DNA from: Paracoccaceae bacterium
GTDB taxonomy: Bacteria > Pseudomonadota > Alphaproteobacteria > Rhodobacterales > Rhodobacteraceae
Reading direction: 5' to 3'
Assembly (NCBI GenBank): GCA_004153385.1
Contig: SDAL01000002.1
Coordinates: 310,001 to 374,000 of the forward strand
Length of the DNA: 64,000 nt
The notes under the pieces are model-generated. The model did not search any database, was not told the origin of the DNA, and saw only the letters and a program-made list of their open reading frames with translations. Of the stretch, positions 1 through 9,626 are shown piece by piece. A program made the position numbers and the translations under genes. Position 1 is the first letter of the stretch. Each line of letters opens with the position of its first letter.

Positions 1-77
1 ACGGAAGTTCACACAGTATTGCCCGCATACGCGAATCCCTCTTCCCAGGGGCAGATTGCCAATATATATCGCGCTTC

Positions 78-1877
78 ATGACCGAGCTTGATCGTATCCG
101 CAATTTCTCCATCGTGGCACATATTGACCACGGTAAATCCACGCTTGCCGACCGGCTGATTCAGCTCACCGGGACGGTGGCCGAACGCGACATGAAGGCG
201 CAGATGCTCGATGCGATGGACATCGAACGCGAGCGGGGGATCACCATCAAAGCGAACTCCGTGCGTATCGATTATCCCGCAAAGGACGGGCACACCTATG
301 TGCTCAACCTGATCGACACGCCCGGCCATGTCGATTTTTCCTATGAGGTGTCGCGCTCCATGCAGGCGGTCGAAGGATCGCTGCTGGTGGTCGATGCCAG
401 CCAAGGGGTCGAGGCACAGACGCTGGCCAACGTGTATCAGGCGATTGACGCCGATCATGAAATCGTACCGGTTCTGAACAAGATCGACCTTCCGGCCGCC
501 GACCCCGAACGGGTGAAGACCAACATCGAGGATGTCATCGGGATCGACGCCTCTGAGGCGATCAGTATTTCCGCCAAATCCGGCTTGGGTATCCCAGACG
601 TGCTGGAGGCTATTGTCAAACGCCTGCCTGCCCCCAAAGGGGACCGTGATGCGCCCTTGAAGGCGATGCTGGTTGATAGCTGGTATGACAGCTATCTGGG
701 TGTGGTCGTTTTGATCCGTGTGATGGATGGCGTGATCAAAAAAGGCGACCAGATCAAGATGATGAAAAGCGGGGCGGCCTACAAGCTGGACCGGCTTTCT
801 GTTTTGAAACCCCAGATGGTCGATATTGCGGAGCTTGGTCCGGGCGAGATCGGGGTCTTTACCGCCTCCATCAAACAGGTCCGCGATACCAAGGTGGGCG
901 ATACCATCACCCACGAGAAAAAACCCTGTGCCACGGCCCTACCGGGTTTCAAACCGTCGGTGCCGGTGGTGTTTTGTGGCCTTTTCCCCGTCGATGCGAA
1001 TGATTTCGAAACGCTGCGCGATGCGATCGAGAAGCTGCAGCTGAACGATGCGTCCTTCTCCTCCGAGATGGAGACGTCGGCGGCGCTCGGGTTCGGCTTC
1101 CGCTGCGGTTTCCTGGGTCTGCTGCACCTTGAGGTGATCCGCGACCGTCTGGAACGTGAATATGATCTGGATCTGATCACAACCGCCCCGAGCGTTGTGT
1201 TCAAATTGCATATGCGCAGTGGCGAAGTGGCCGATTTGCACAATCCTGCCGATATGCCCGATCTGACGCTTGTCGACCATATCGAAGAGCCGCGGATCAA
1301 GGCCACGATCATGGTGCCTGACGAGTATCTGGGCGATGTGTTGAAGCTGTGCCAGGACCGGCGCGGTATTCAGGAAGACCTGACCTATGCCGGTCAGCGG
1401 GCTATGGTGGTATATGATCTTCCCCTTGCGGAGGTTGTGTTCGATTTCTACGATCGTTTGAAATCGGTCACCAAAGGCTATGCCAGTTTCGATTACCAGA
1501 TCACGGGTTACCGCGAGGATAGCTTGGTCAAAATGTCGATTCTGGTGAATGACGAGCCGGTGGACGCGCTGTCGATCATGGTGCACCGCGATCGGGCCGA
1601 TTTCCGTGGCAGGGCGATGTGTGAAAAGCTGAAGGACCTGATCCCGCGGCATATGTTCAAGATCCCGATTCAGGCCGCGATTGGCGGGCGTGTGATCGCC
1701 CGTGAAACGCTATCGGCGATGCGCAAGGACGTGACTGCAAAATGTTACGGCGGGGATGCCAGCCGTAAGAAAAAGCTGCTTGAAAAGCAAAAGGCCGGTA
1801 AAAAGAAAATGCGGCAGTTCGGCAAAGTCGAGATCCCGCAATCCGCCTTTATTGCGGCGCTTAAAATGGATGATTGA
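78..1877 (+). CDS. lepA: Elongation factor 4 (LepA)
   Basis: Ribosome-associated translational GTPase (EF4) that acts on the elongating or assembling ribosome and resembles EF-G. The 599 residues match the usual family length. The N-terminal GTPase domain carries the P-loop AHIDHGKST (residues 14-22), the switch segment RERGITIKA (51-59), DTPGH (80-84) and NKID (134-137). The lysine-rich C-terminal tail, with [16 protein letters not shown], is typical of LepA rather than EF-G. The ATG at 78 gives the canonical N-terminus [22 protein letters not shown] strong intrinsic terminator follows the stop codon at once, so the gene seems to end its transcription unit. Identification is secure. Confidence 0.97.
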   Translation: MTELDRIRNFSIVAHIDHGKSTLADRLIQLTGTVAERDMKAQMLDAMDIERERGITIKANSVRIDYPAKDGHTYVLNLIDTPGHVDFSYEVSRSMQAVEGSLLVVDASQGVEAQTLANVYQAIDADHEIVPVLNKIDLPAADPERVKTNIEDVIGIDASEAISISAKSGLGIPDVLEAIVKRLPAPKGDRDAPLKAMLVDSWYDSYLGVVVLIRVMDGVIKKGDQIKMMKSGAAYKLDRLSVLKPQMVDIAELGPGEIGVFTASIKQVRDTKVGDTITHEKKPCATALPGFKPSVPVVFCGLFPVDANDFETLRDAIEKLQLNDASFSSEMETSAALGFGFRCGFLGLLHLEVIRDRLEREYDLDLITTAPSVVFKLHMRSGEVADLHNPADMPDLTLVDHIEEPRIKATIMVPDEYLGDVLKLCQDRRGIQEDLTYAGQRAMVVYDLPLAEVVFDFYDRLKSVTKGYASFDYQITGYREDSLVKMSILVNDEPVDALSIMVHRDRADFRGRAMCEKLKDLIPRHMFKIPIQAAIGGRVIARETLSAMRKDVTAKCYGGDASRKKKLLEKQKAGKKKMRQFGKVEIPQSAFIAALKMDD

Positions 1878-1907
1878 AAAAACGGGCCGGCATGGCCCGT
1901 TTTTTTA
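1876..1907 (+). terminator. Intrinsic terminator of lepA
   Basis: A GC-rich inverted repeat, ACGGGCC / GGCCCGT with a five-base loop, is followed by seven T residues on the plus strand. It begins at the lepA stop codon. Confidence 0.9.
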
Positions 1908-2083
1908 TACGATGCGAGCCTCATGGCCTTGGACCCGTTCGCGCTGCCAGCGCTGTGCGCATCAGGGCGCCGCAGGCAGGGGCGGGCGTGTGCTCCCCGC
2001 GATCAGATGACTGTGAATTCGCAACTCTGTCGGGAACAGGGCGGTGCGGTGCGGTGTTCTCCCTACAACAGGAGGATTTACTC

Positions 2084-2566
2084 ATGACCGATGACGCAAA
2101 AATCGAAAAGAAATTCTGGGATGCACTGCAATCCGAACGATTTGTGATGCTGGCGCTTGAAGGCGCGTTGGGGGCCGCCCCACGTCCGATGACCGCGATC
2201 AGCGAAGAAAACGGTGGGCCGGTCTGGTTCTTCACATCGCGTGATACGGATCTGGTGCGCAACCTGACACCGGGTGCCGCGGCCTATATGACGTTCAGCT
2301 CCAAGGGTCACGAAATCTTTGCCACCATGCGCGGCGAGATGACATTGTCCAACGATCCGGATGTGATCGACCGCCTTTGGAACCCGATGATCGCTGCGTG
2401 GTTCGAGGGTGGCCGCGAAGACCCCGATCTGGCGCTTTTGTGCATGGAGCCAAGCGATGCGGAAATCTGGTTGGCGGGCAAGTCCCTTATTTCCGGCCTG
2501 AAAATCCTGCTTTCGTCTGATGCGCGTGAAGCCCAAAAAGAGAATGTGGCCCACATCACCTACTAA
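2084..2566 (+). CDS. Pyridoxamine 5'-phosphate oxidase-fold general stress protein
   Basis: A 160-residue protein of the split-barrel flavin-binding (PNPOx-like, general stress protein 26) group. Visible family features are the N-terminal helix with RFVMLAL, then PRPMTAI, WFFTSRDTDLVRNL and the segment YMTFSSKGHEIFATMRGEM, followed by DPDVIDRLWNPMIAAWFEGG. Members are usually small cytoplasmic homodimers that bind flavin or a related cofactor; the substrate is not known. The start at 2084 is chosen because AGGAGG sits about 7 bases upstream; an open frame continues upstream to 1874 but lacks such a site. The gene is monocistronic, between the lepA terminator and a convergent transporter gene. 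Confidence 0.85.
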   Translation: MTDDAKIEKKFWDALQSERFVMLALEGALGAAPRPMTAISEENGGPVWFFTSRDTDLVRNLTPGAAAYMTFSSKGHEIFATMRGEMTLSNDPDVIDRLWNPMIAAWFEGGREDPDLALLCMEPSDAEIWLAGKSLISGLKILLSSDAREAQKENVAHITY

Positions 2567-2576
2567 AGCGTGCGGC

Positions 2577-3506
2577 CTAGAGCTGGCTCCCTAACAGCCA
2601 CAGAAGTGACATCAGCGTCAGAAATGACAAGACAGTGGCCGCGATCAAAGACGTGGCGGCCACGTCTTCGCGCTGGAAACGCTGACCGAACAGCATGTAT
2701 GAGGCCATCATCGGTAAGGCCGCGTTCAAGACCAGCCCACCGGCCAGCTGCGGCATGTCGCGTGCAAAAACCAGAGATACAAGCGCTACGCTCACCGGAT
2801 GACCAACCAGTTTGCAGATCACGATGCGCGCCACCCCCCATCGGAACGCATGAAGCGACAGTTCCGCCACCGAACCACCAACAGACAAAAGCGCAACCGG
2901 CGCCGCGACAGGTGCCAATAGCGCGATTGCGCGTGCGAAAACTTGGGGAATCTCCAGCCCCGACGTACGCCACATCAGCCCTGCAACTGCAGCCAGCAGC
3001 AACGGATTGCGCGCCATGCCACCAAGCAGGCGCTTGATCTTGCGCCATGTCAGGCCGCTGTCCGTTTCGATAATGGCAATCGCCAACGGGATGATCAGCA
3101 CATTCTCAACGAGCAAGGCAACGGTAAAGATTTCCAGCGCCACTTGCGGGCCATAGGCAACCGTGATGATCGGCAGACCGAAAAAGGCGGAGTTGGAACA
3201 CGAACATCCCATCGCCTCGAACGCGCCTACGCCATGGTCCTTGCCTGCCAGACGCGCAGTCATATATCCGATCCCATAGCTGAGCACCGACCCGAGCGTA
3301 TAGATAAGATAGACCCGCATATGCGATTGCGTGTCTGTTCCCGTTCCCGCAATCGAAGAAAAAATCATGATCGGTAGAAACAACCGGATCACCAGCCGCC
3401 CCGCGCCGCGCAAATCCTCGCCACCGGCATAGCCGGTTCTGATGATCGCAAAACCGACTGCAATCAAAAGATAAATCGGCAAGATAAGGCGAATGATTTC
3501 CAGCAT
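2577..3506 (-). CDS. AEC family (auxin efflux carrier-like) transporter
   Basis: A 309-residue integral membrane protein with about ten hydrophobic segments, starting MLEIIRLILPIYLLIAVGF. The pattern is typical of the bacterial AEC family, whose members export or exchange small organic acids such as malate. Family-like features are the GYAGGEDLRGAGRLVIRLFLP loop after the first segment, the conserved NSAFFGLPI segment in the middle and the LNAALPMMASYMLFGQRF region near the C-terminus. No substrate can be assigned from sequence. It converges on the PNPOx-fold gene and is divergent from pabB, with about 150 bases between the two start codons. Confidence 0.85.
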   Translation of the reverse strand: MLEIIRLILPIYLLIAVGFAIIRTGYAGGEDLRGAGRLVIRLFLPIMIFSSIAGTGTDTQSHMRVYLIYTLGSVLSYGIGYMTARLAGKDHGVGAFEAMGCSCSNSAFFGLPIITVAYGPQVALEIFTVALLVENVLIIPLAIAIIETDSGLTWRKIKRLLGGMARNPLLLAAVAGLMWRTSGLEIPQVFARAIALLAPVAAPVALLSVGGSVAELSLHAFRWGVARIVICKLVGHPVSVALVSLVFARDMPQLAGGLVLNAALPMMASYMLFGQRFQREDVAATSLIAATVLSFLTLMSLLWLLGSQL

Positions 3507-3653
3507 GGACGGATCCTATCGGGCAGTCTGCTTCATCGTGTTAGCGTTCCATTGGCTTGCGCGCAATTGCCACCGGGCGCGGGCGCGTTGTTGTTATTGC
3601 TTGACCTTCGCAGGCGAAACTCGAATTTAGCGCCACCTGCAACGGAGTATGCG

Positions 3654-4772
3654 ATGAAAGTGGAATTCGATCAGGGCCCGTTGAACGGTGGCACTGTGTT
3701 TGCAGATCCGGTGGATGTTGTGCGCGTGACGGATCCTTCAGGGGTCGAGGCCGGGCTGGAACGGTTGCAGGATTTGCGCGACCGCGGGCTGTGGTTGGCG
3801 GGATGCCTGTCCTACGAGCTGGGCTATTGTTTTTCGTCGAAACTGCGGCCCTTGATGCCTGAAAACCGGACGACGCCGCTGATTGAAATGGCCGCCTTTA
3901 CCGCGCCGACCCGCTCTGGTGTTTGCGCGGTAAAGGACGTGGGCCCGTTGGCGCTGCGGCCTGCGTGGTCGGCTGAGGAATATGGCGCGGCCTTCGCGCC
4001 TTTGGCCGCGCACATTCGTGCGGGCGACTGCTATCAGGTCAATCTGACATTTCCGCTGTCGGCACATCTGTCTTGCCCTGCGGAGCACCTGTACCAGCGT
4101 ATGCGCGCGCAGCATCCTTTGGAATATGGCGCTTTTGTCGATTTGGGGGAGGAGCAGATCATCTCCCGCTCACCAGAACTGTTCTTTTCGGTGGACGCAG
4201 GCGGGTTTATTCGCACACGTCCCATGAAGGGTACACGTCCGCGCATGTCCGATCCGGCGGCTGACGCAGCACAGATCGCGGATTTGAAATGCTCTGAGAA
4301 GGATCGTGCTGAAAACCTGATGATCGTTGATTTGCTACGCAACGACCTGTCGCGGTTGTCACGGCTTGGCAGCGTGAAAGTGCCGGAACTGTTCAAGATT
4401 GAAAGCTACGCGACGGTGCACCAGATGACCTCGACGGTCGAGGCGCGCCTGCGCGACGGGGTCGATCTGCCAGAGATCTTGCGGGCGATTTTTCCCTGCG
4501 GCTCGGTGACCGGTGCTCCAAAAATTCGTGCGATGCAGATTATCCGCGCGCTGGAGCCCGCCCCACGCGGGCAATATTGCGGGGCAATCGGCTGGGCTGC
4601 ACCCGAGGGGCGGATGTGTTTCAATGTCGCAATCCGCACCCTGAGCTGTGCGCGTGATGGTAAAATCCGGCTGAATGTGGGCGGCGGCGTGGTGTATGAT
4701 AGCGTTGCGGAAAACGAATATCAGGAGGCGCTATGGAAAGCGCGATTCGCCGGCACTGTCCGGACGATCTGA
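3654..4772 (+). CDS. pabB: Aminodeoxychorismate synthase component I
   Basis: Converts chorismate and ammonia to 4-amino-4-deoxychorismate, the first committed step of p-aminobenzoate and folate synthesis. The 372-residue protein has the chorismate-binding fold of the anthranilate synthase/PabB family: KCSEKDRAENLMIVDLLRND and IFPCGSVTGAPKIRAMQII are the hallmark segments, and PKIRAM fits PabB. The ATG at 3654 gives MKVEFDQGPLNGG; an open frame reaches 3552 but its N-terminus is not family-like. The last 40 bases overlap pabC, which implies translational coupling. No glutamine amidotransferase subunit (PabA) is encoded nearby. Confidence 0.93.
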   Translation: MKVEFDQGPLNGGTVFADPVDVVRVTDPSGVEAGLERLQDLRDRGLWLAGCLSYELGYCFSSKLRPLMPENRTTPLIEMAAFTAPTRSGVCAVKDVGPLALRPAWSAEEYGAAFAPLAAHIRAGDCYQVNLTFPLSAHLSCPAEHLYQRMRAQHPLEYGAFVDLGEEQIISRSPELFFSVDAGGFIRTRPMKGTRPRMSDPAADAAQIADLKCSEKDRAENLMIVDLLRNDLSRLSRLGSVKVPELFKIESYATVHQMTSTVEARLRDGVDLPEILRAIFPCGSVTGAPKIRAMQIIRALEPAPRGQYCGAIGWAAPEGRMCFNVAIRTLSCARDGKIRLNVGGGVVYDSVAENEYQEALWKARFAGTVRTI

Positions 4773-5371
4773 AACTTATCGAAACTCTGCGAGGAGGGGC
4801 CGAGGGGCTGGTTCGGGTAGAGTTGCATCTTGAACGATTGCGTCGCAGCTGTGAGTTGCTGGGCGTGCCTTTTCATATCCGTGATGTGCGAGCGGCCTTG
4901 GCGCAAGTGCCGACGTCCGGAGTGCGACGCGTGCGGCTGACGATTGATCTGCGCGGCAAGGTCACATGTAGTGCCCATGAGATCAGCGCCCATCAAGGCA
5001 TGTGGCAGGTCGCAATTCATGAGACCCCTGTTGCAAGCAACGATCCTTGGCTTCAGGTAAAAACCACGCAGCGCGCGTTTTACGATCAGGCCCGGGCCGC
5101 GCTGCCCGATCATTTGCAAGAGTGGCTTTTCGTTAACGAAAACGGAGCGGTCTGTGAGGGCACAATCACAAATATCTTTGTGCCCGATGGCGACCAGCTT
5201 TTGACGCCACCATGCAGTTGCGGGGCTTTGCCGGGTGTATTGCGCGAAAGTCTTTTGCAATCGGGCCGCGCCCGGCAAGCGCATATAAGCGTAGACGACC
5301 TAAGGGACGTGAAATCGTTTTTCGTTGGCAATTCCCTGCGCGGGTTGATCACGGCCTCTTTGGTCGGGTGA
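4733..5371 (+). CDS. pabC: Aminotransferase class IV, probable aminodeoxychorismate lyase
   Basis: A 212-residue PLP enzyme of fold type IV that probably releases pyruvate from aminodeoxychorismate to give p-aminobenzoate. Evidence is the VKTTQRAFYDQAR segment with the expected PLP lysine and the GTITNIFV motif of class IV aminotransferases. The protein is shorter than typical PabC (about 270 residues), which suits the compact version found downstream of alphaproteobacterial pabB. The start overlaps the 3' end of pabB and is preceded by AGGAGG within the pabB reading frame. D-amino acid or branched-chain aminotransferase activity is less likely given the pabB linkage. Confidence 0.85.
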   Translation: MESAIRRHCPDDLKLIETLRGGAEGLVRVELHLERLRRSCELLGVPFHIRDVRAALAQVPTSGVRRVRLTIDLRGKVTCSAHEISAHQGMWQVAIHETPVASNDPWLQVKTTQRAFYDQARAALPDHLQEWLFVNENGAVCEGTITNIFVPDGDQLLTPPCSCGALPGVLRESLLQSGRARQAHISVDDLRDVKSFFVGNSLRGLITASLVG

Positions 5372-5388
5372 CAGTTTTGAACTGTCAC
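5368..5388. terminator. Bidirectional stem-loop between pabC and fliP
   Basis: The inverted repeat GTGACAGTT / AACTGTCAC starts in the pabC stop codon and lies between two convergent genes. No long T-run follows, so it is a weak terminator candidate. Confidence 0.55.
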
Positions 5389-5390
5389 AG

Positions 5391-6149
5391 TTAGAAATAG
5401 CTGCGCACCAAGGCTTCGGATATCAGGACCCAGCCATTCGCCACCACGAAAAACGCCAGCTTGAACGGCAACGCAACCACAGCAGGCGGCACCATCATCA
5501 TGCCCATCGACATCAGCACCGCCGATACCACAAGGTCTATGATCAGGAACGGAACATAGACGAGAAAACCGATCTGGAACGCACGGGCGACTTCCGACAG
5601 CATGAACGACGGTACGAGCGTTGACAGCGGCGCGCGAGGAGACAGATCCTGCACTTGGGCTGGGTCGGCCAGGCGCAATTCGCTTAACGATCTGAATGTT
5701 TCGGGGTCTGTGCGCGCTGCCATAAATACCCGAAATGGCTCTATCGCCCGTTCAAACGCCGTGACCATCTCGATATCCTGACGGATCAATGGCGCAATGC
5801 CGGTTTGGTAGCTTTCCATGAAAACCGGCTCCATGATGAACCAGGTCAGAAAGAGTGACAGGCTGATGATCAGCATGTTTGGCGGTGATTGCTGCAAACC
5901 GATTGCTTGCCGCAGGATAGACAAGACAGTGACAATAAAGGGAAAACATGTCACCATTATCAGAATGCCCGGTGCGAGGCTTAACAGCGTGACCGCCGCG
6001 ATCAACATCAGCGAACTTCCGGTCAGGCTGTTGTCCCCACCGAAATCCATCGTGATTTCCTGTGCGTTTGCACCGGTTGCTGATGCTGAAAGCAAGATTA
6101 TCACAATCCAAAGGCGCGAGGGCCATCTTGCGGTGGCGCGGGCGGGCAT
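5391..6149 (-). CDS. fliP: Flagellar type III export protein FliP
   Basis: Core membrane component of the flagellar type III export gate (FliP5FliQ4FliR1). The 252-residue protein has a cleavable N-terminal signal ending near ANAQ, which is typical of FliP. It also has the conserved ITCFPFIVTVLSILRQA-type segment, LSLFLTWFIMEPVF, and the C-terminal FQIGFLVYVPFLIIDLVVS...MGMMMVPP block that defines the family. It is the last gene of the minus-strand run fliF-fliH-fliN-fliP, separated from fliN by three bases. FliQ, FliR, FlhA and FlhB are not in the window. Confidence 0.96.
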   Translation of the reverse strand: MPARATARWPSRLWIVIILLSASATGANAQEITMDFGGDNSLTGSSLMLIAAVTLLSLAPGILIMVTCFPFIVTVLSILRQAIGLQQSPPNMLIISLSLFLTWFIMEPVFMESYQTGIAPLIRQDIEMVTAFERAIEPFRVFMAARTDPETFRSLSELRLADPAQVQDLSPRAPLSTLVPSFMLSEVARAFQIGFLVYVPFLIIDLVVSAVLMSMGMMMVPPAVVALPFKLAFFVVANGWVLISEALVRSYF

Positions 6150-6152
6150 ACC

Positions 6153-6425
6153 TTATAGCCCGCTTTGCAAATCAATCACTTCGGTCAAACGCACGCCCAA
6201 CTGTCCGGCCTGATCGCCCTGCATTTCTGTCAGCTCGCCACGAGCGATGAGCTTGTCTCCCACATATAGTTCCACCGGATCGTCCACTCTGCTATCGAGC
6301 GCCATGACCGCGTCGGGTTGCATGCGCAAAAGGTCGCGCACCATAGGTCTGGCCTTGCCAACGGAAATGGTGATTTCGATCGGCACTTGAGTGAATGGGC
6401 TTTGCGGCATGCTGGCATCAACCAT
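6153..6425 (-). CDS. fliN: Flagellar motor switch protein FliN
   Basis: A 90-residue SpoA-domain protein of the C-ring that helps switch motor direction and docks the export ATPase complex. The domain is recognisable in VPIEITISVGKARPMVRDLL, LDSRVDDPVELYVGDKLIARGEL and GQLGVRLTEVI. The start at 6425 is chosen because an AGGAG ribosome binding site lies just upstream inside fliH, giving an 8-base overlap with the fliH 3' end. A longer open frame to 6524 is not supported. The protein is short because it lacks the N-terminal extension found in enterobacterial FliN. Confidence 0.93.
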   Translation of the reverse strand: MVDASMPQSPFTQVPIEITISVGKARPMVRDLLRMQPDAVMALDSRVDDPVELYVGDKLIARGELTEMQGDQAGQLGVRLTEVIDLQSGL

Positions 6426-7011
6426 CTGCGGTCTCCTGTGATTTTGTATTGAAATATCCCGCGAGAACGGCCTCGATCCGGCGGATCGCCTCATCAGGGT
6501 CAATCCGGATTTCTGTTTCGCCAAACCGCAAAACTGCTTGGCCGTGACTCAGGCTTTGATCATTTTTGAACACCAGCGGCAGGCCCGGTTCTTTGGCAAG
6601 GAGCTGCAATACTGCCTGCTGGCACTGTGAATGCGTGAGCACCGTAATGGGAGGTGGATCCGCTGTCGCAGCAAGTGCTGCCACCTCTTGGGCAATCAGC
6701 GGGGCAAGCGTATCCGTCGCGATGCGTGGAAGGATCTTTGCGGTCATGTCACGCAGCACTGGTGCGAGCGCCTGCAGCACATGCTGACGGGCTTCATGAA
6801 ACCCGAAAGCGAGACCTTGCAGGTTTTGTAGTAGGTCAGCCTGCTGGCGCGCTTCCTCTGCGGCCTGTGACGCGCTGGCCTCTTGCCATCCGGCTGCGTA
6901 CCCGCGCTCGTAGGCCGCGATTTTCATCTCCTCCAGTTCGGCCTCGTTCAGATTGATCTGGTCTGAAGGAGGGGCCGGCCTGTCAAAGGATTCGAGCACT
7001 ACACTAAGCAT
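6418..7011 (-). CDS. fliH: Flagellar assembly protein FliH-like
   Basis: A 197-residue protein matching the FliH/YscL/HrpE stator-like regulator of the flagellar export ATPase in position and pattern. It has a charged, Ala/Glu-rich N-terminal half (AYERGYAAGWQEASASQAAEEARQQ) with coiled-coil character and a C-terminal half ending in QAVLRFGETEIRIDPDEAIRRIEAVL. The GxxAG-like AYERGYAAGW segment is common in FliH. Its start codon overlaps the fliF stop codon (TGATG), and its end overlaps fliN. Similarity to a named family is moderate, so the assignment leans on context. Confidence 0.83.
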   Translation of the reverse strand: MLSVVLESFDRPAPPSDQINLNEAELEEMKIAAYERGYAAGWQEASASQAAEEARQQADLLQNLQGLAFGFHEARQHVLQALAPVLRDMTAKILPRIATDTLAPLIAQEVAALAATADPPPITVLTHSQCQQAVLQLLAKEPGLPLVFKNDQSLSHGQAVLRFGETEIRIDPDEAIRRIEAVLAGYFNTKSQETADG

Positions 7012-8630
7012 CAGCCCTGCCTTTCTTTGTCATCCATCCAGCTGCGCAAGATTTCCACGGTTTCATCTCGACGCTCTTCGATCAGGCGTTTCAGTCGATC
7101 CACCGGATCGGCCGCGTCATCTTCGCTTTCAAAGGCGTTGCCCATCGCAAATGGCATGTCCAGATCGTCGGAGGTGCCACCATCGAATCCGGAAAGCATC
7201 GGTAAATCCGGCATCGGGCTATCGTCATCCGCAATTTCGCCGGTAAGCGCGGCCTGGGCGTTGGTTGTATCGGGTGCGGGCAAGCTTGCGCTCGCGCGTT
7301 GCATCAGGATCGGGCGCATCACAAACAGACCCAATATCAGGGCGACCAGTGCAATCACGCCCAGCTGAACCAATTGCATGATGTCCAGCGGTTGGCCGCC
7401 CATAAACCCACCCGTCGCGCTTGTACCCTCTATCGCCAGCGGTTCGAATTGCATGCTTTGCAGCGTGACCACATCGCCACGACTTTCATCATAGCCCACT
7501 GCCGAGGCGACAAGTGTTTGAAGTTGCGCTAGTTCCTCCTGTGGGCGCGGTGTCCATGTGATCGTGCCGTCTTCTTGTGGAATGGCAATATCGTTCACCA
7601 AAACTGCGACGCTGAGTTTTTTCAGCGCGCCGGGTTGCCGTGAAATTTCGCGCCGCGTTTCAGAAACCTCGTAGTTGGTACGCTCACGGGTCTCTGACGA
7701 AGAGCTTTGCGATTCCCCGCCATTTGCCGCGTCTCCCTCTGGGAGATTCGAGGCGACCGTTACGTTCGGTGGATCTGTCGCCTGCGAGCTATCGGTTTTC
7801 TCGGTCGCATCTGTAGAGATCGCGATGCGGCTATCAGGATCAATCGTACGCTCGGTGATCGTTTCGCTTTCCATAGCGGTTTGCACCGATACTTCCACAA
7901 CGGCATTTCCGCGCCCGACGCGCGCCTCAAGCAAACGCTCGACGTTTTGTTTGATTTCGGCTGCACGGTCTTGGGTCGCCGCGCCCGGCGCATCTTCTCC
8001 GGAACTGATCAACCCGCCCTGCGAATCTATAATCGCCACATCTTCGGGCAACATGCCGCTGATCGCTGAGGCCACCAGATATTTGAAGGCGCGTGCCTGT
8101 TGTGCCGCAATAGTGCCGTTGGCGGATGTGATATAGACCGAAGCGGTCGGACTAATGCTGCGCCGGAACGCGTTCGAACTGCCATTCGCGATATGTACGC
8201 GCGCCGCTCGTATTTGCGGGTTTGCAAGAATTGTACGCGCTAATTCTCCCTCTTTTGCGCGCCAGTAGGCCGCGTCAAACATCTGGGATGTTGTGCCGAA
8301 GCCGGACATGGAATCGAGCAATTCATACCCCGCACCGCCGATTGCGGGTAACCCTTCTGCGGCCAACGTCATGCGCAGTTCGTCACGGCGCGTTGCATCA
8401 ACATAAATCGAATCGCCGCGCACGTCATAATCGACCCCACGTTGTTCGAGAGCTGTCACGATCTCGCCGGATTGTGCGCCTTCGAGCCCCGCATAAAGCA
8501 GGGAGAGATTGGGTTTGGACGCCATGTTGGAAAGGGCCAGAACCGCAATAAAAACAAAAGCTGTCGCAGCCAGAACGATAAGCCGCCGCCGCATATCCAT
8601 TCCGTGCCAAACGGCCATGACTTGCTCCAA
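7011..8630 (-). CDS. fliF: Flagellar MS-ring protein FliF
   Basis: A 539-residue inner-membrane ring protein that forms the base of the flagellar hook-basal body. One transmembrane segment lies near residues 17-33 and a second near 420-440 (IMQLVQLGVIALVALILGLFVM). The periplasmic region between them has the FliF/YscJ signature: KPNLSLLYAGLEGAQSGEIV, RVHIANGS and KYLVASAISGMLPEDVAIIDSQG. The C-terminal cytoplasmic tail ends in a FliG-binding-like segment, RRDETVEILRSWMDD. It heads the minus-strand operon and diverges from fliL across 123 bases that must hold both promoters. No clear sigma-54 or sigma-28 site was seen there. Confidence 0.96.
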   Translation of the reverse strand: MEQVMAVWHGMDMRRRLIVLAATAFVFIAVLALSNMASKPNLSLLYAGLEGAQSGEIVTALEQRGVDYDVRGDSIYVDATRRDELRMTLAAEGLPAIGGAGYELLDSMSGFGTTSQMFDAAYWRAKEGELARTILANPQIRAARVHIANGSSNAFRRSISPTASVYITSANGTIAAQQARAFKYLVASAISGMLPEDVAIIDSQGGLISSGEDAPGAATQDRAAEIKQNVERLLEARVGRGNAVVEVSVQTAMESETITERTIDPDSRIAISTDATEKTDSSQATDPPNVTVASNLPEGDAANGGESQSSSSETRERTNYEVSETRREISRQPGALKKLSVAVLVNDIAIPQEDGTITWTPRPQEELAQLQTLVASAVGYDESRGDVVTLQSMQFEPLAIEGTSATGGFMGGQPLDIMQLVQLGVIALVALILGLFVMRPILMQRASASLPAPDTTNAQAALTGEIADDDSPMPDLPMLSGFDGGTSDDLDMPFAMGNAFESEDDAADPVDRLKRLIEERRDETVEILRSWMDDKERQG

Positions 8631-8753
8631 GACTCACCTCCATGGACGGACCTTCTGTCCTGTCGTCGGAAGTAGTTTTCGCTGGTCCGCCTTAACATTC
8701 GGTTAGTTGCTGCGGGGTATGACTGGCTGTGACGAAAGAAATTCGGTGATGGC

Positions 8754-9254
8754 ATGGCGGATCTAACAGCAGAGCAAGTTGCGGATGACGCGGCGACCAA
8801 AAAGAAGTCCAAACTGCCTTTGATCATAGGGCTGGCAGGGATGCTGCTTTTCGGAGGGGGGAGCTTTTATGCGTTATATTCGGGGATGATTCTCGCGCCC
8901 GATCCTGTGGAACAAACAGTAGATACAGCGGCTGAAAAAACGCCGGAAGCCTTGGCCGATATCGCTTTCGTCAAGCTCGACCCAATGGTGGTCTCGCTGG
9001 AAGCAAGTAACGCACGGCATCTACGTTTCAGCGCAGAGCTGGAGGTGCCTACGGCCTATCAGGCTGATGTCGAACTGCTACGCCCGCGTGTGATGGATGT
9101 TTTAAACGGCTATCTGCGCGCGGTCTCGCTTGAGCAGCTGGAAAACCGTAGCGCGCTTATAAGATTACGGGCACAGATGTTGCGCCGAATCCAGATGGTC
9201 ACGGGCGAGGGGCGTGTGAACGACCTTCTCATCATAGAATTTGTTCTGAATTGA
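8754..9254 (+). CDS. fliL: Flagellar basal body-associated protein FliL
   Basis: A 166-residue single-pass membrane protein that sits around the stator and stabilises motor torque. It has a short charged cytoplasmic N-terminus, one transmembrane helix (about residues 22-44, LPLIIGLAGMLLFGGGSFYALY) and a periplasmic domain. The FliL pattern is visible in FVKLDPMVVSL, HLRFSAELEVP and the C-terminal VNDLLIIEFVLN. It is the first gene of a plus-strand motor operon (fliL, coiled-coil protein, motE-like, motA, TPR-like protein), with 9 bases to the next gene. Confidence 0.95.
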   Translation: MADLTAEQVADDAATKKKSKLPLIIGLAGMLLFGGGSFYALYSGMILAPDPVEQTVDTAAEKTPEALADIAFVKLDPMVVSLEASNARHLRFSAELEVPTAYQADVELLRPRVMDVLNGYLRAVSLEQLENRSALIRLRAQMLRRIQMVTGEGRVNDLLIIEFVLN

Positions 9255-9263
9255 GGGATCGGT

Positions 9264-9626
9264 ATGGGTTTGATTTCCGATATTTTATTGGCTGCGGGAG
9301 CATTTGGTGCCGCGATCTATTGCGTTGTGCTGTCGCGACGTCTTCGTGCGTTCAACCAGCTTGAAAATGGCATGGGAGGCGCGATTGCCGTGCTCTCGGC
9401 GCAGGTAGATGACATGACGCGTGCTCTGGAGAAGGCCCAGAAGGCTGCAAATAGCTCTGTCTCGGACCTGCGCAGCTTGACCGAGCGTGCCGAAAGCGGA
9501 GCAGAGCGGTTAGAGATCATGCTCGCCTCCCTGCACGATCTTCCTGACACGTCGTCGGATGACGCGCGTAAACCCCGGGTGGTGCGTCGCCGTGCTCGCG
9601 AGACGGATATGGAGGCTGTAGAATAA
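9264..9626 (+). CDS. Small membrane-anchored coiled-coil protein in the fliL-motA operon
   Basis: A 120-residue protein with one N-terminal hydrophobic segment (about residues 5-24, SDILLAAGAFGAAIYCVVLS). A predicted coiled-coil follows (roughly 35-85, rich in Ala, Leu, Gln and Glu), then a basic tail with RKPRVVRRRARE. I do not recognise a named family. Its place between fliL and a MotE-like gene, and the TAATG overlap with the latter, suggest a structural role near the stator or basal body. The topology predicts that most of the protein is cytoplasmic or periplasmic behind a single anchor. Confidence 0.8.
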   Translation: MGLISDILLAAGAFGAAIYCVVLSRRLRAFNQLENGMGGAIAVLSAQVDDMTRALEKAQKAANSSVSDLRSLTERAESGAERLEIMLASLHDLPDTSSDDARKPRVVRRRARETDMEAVE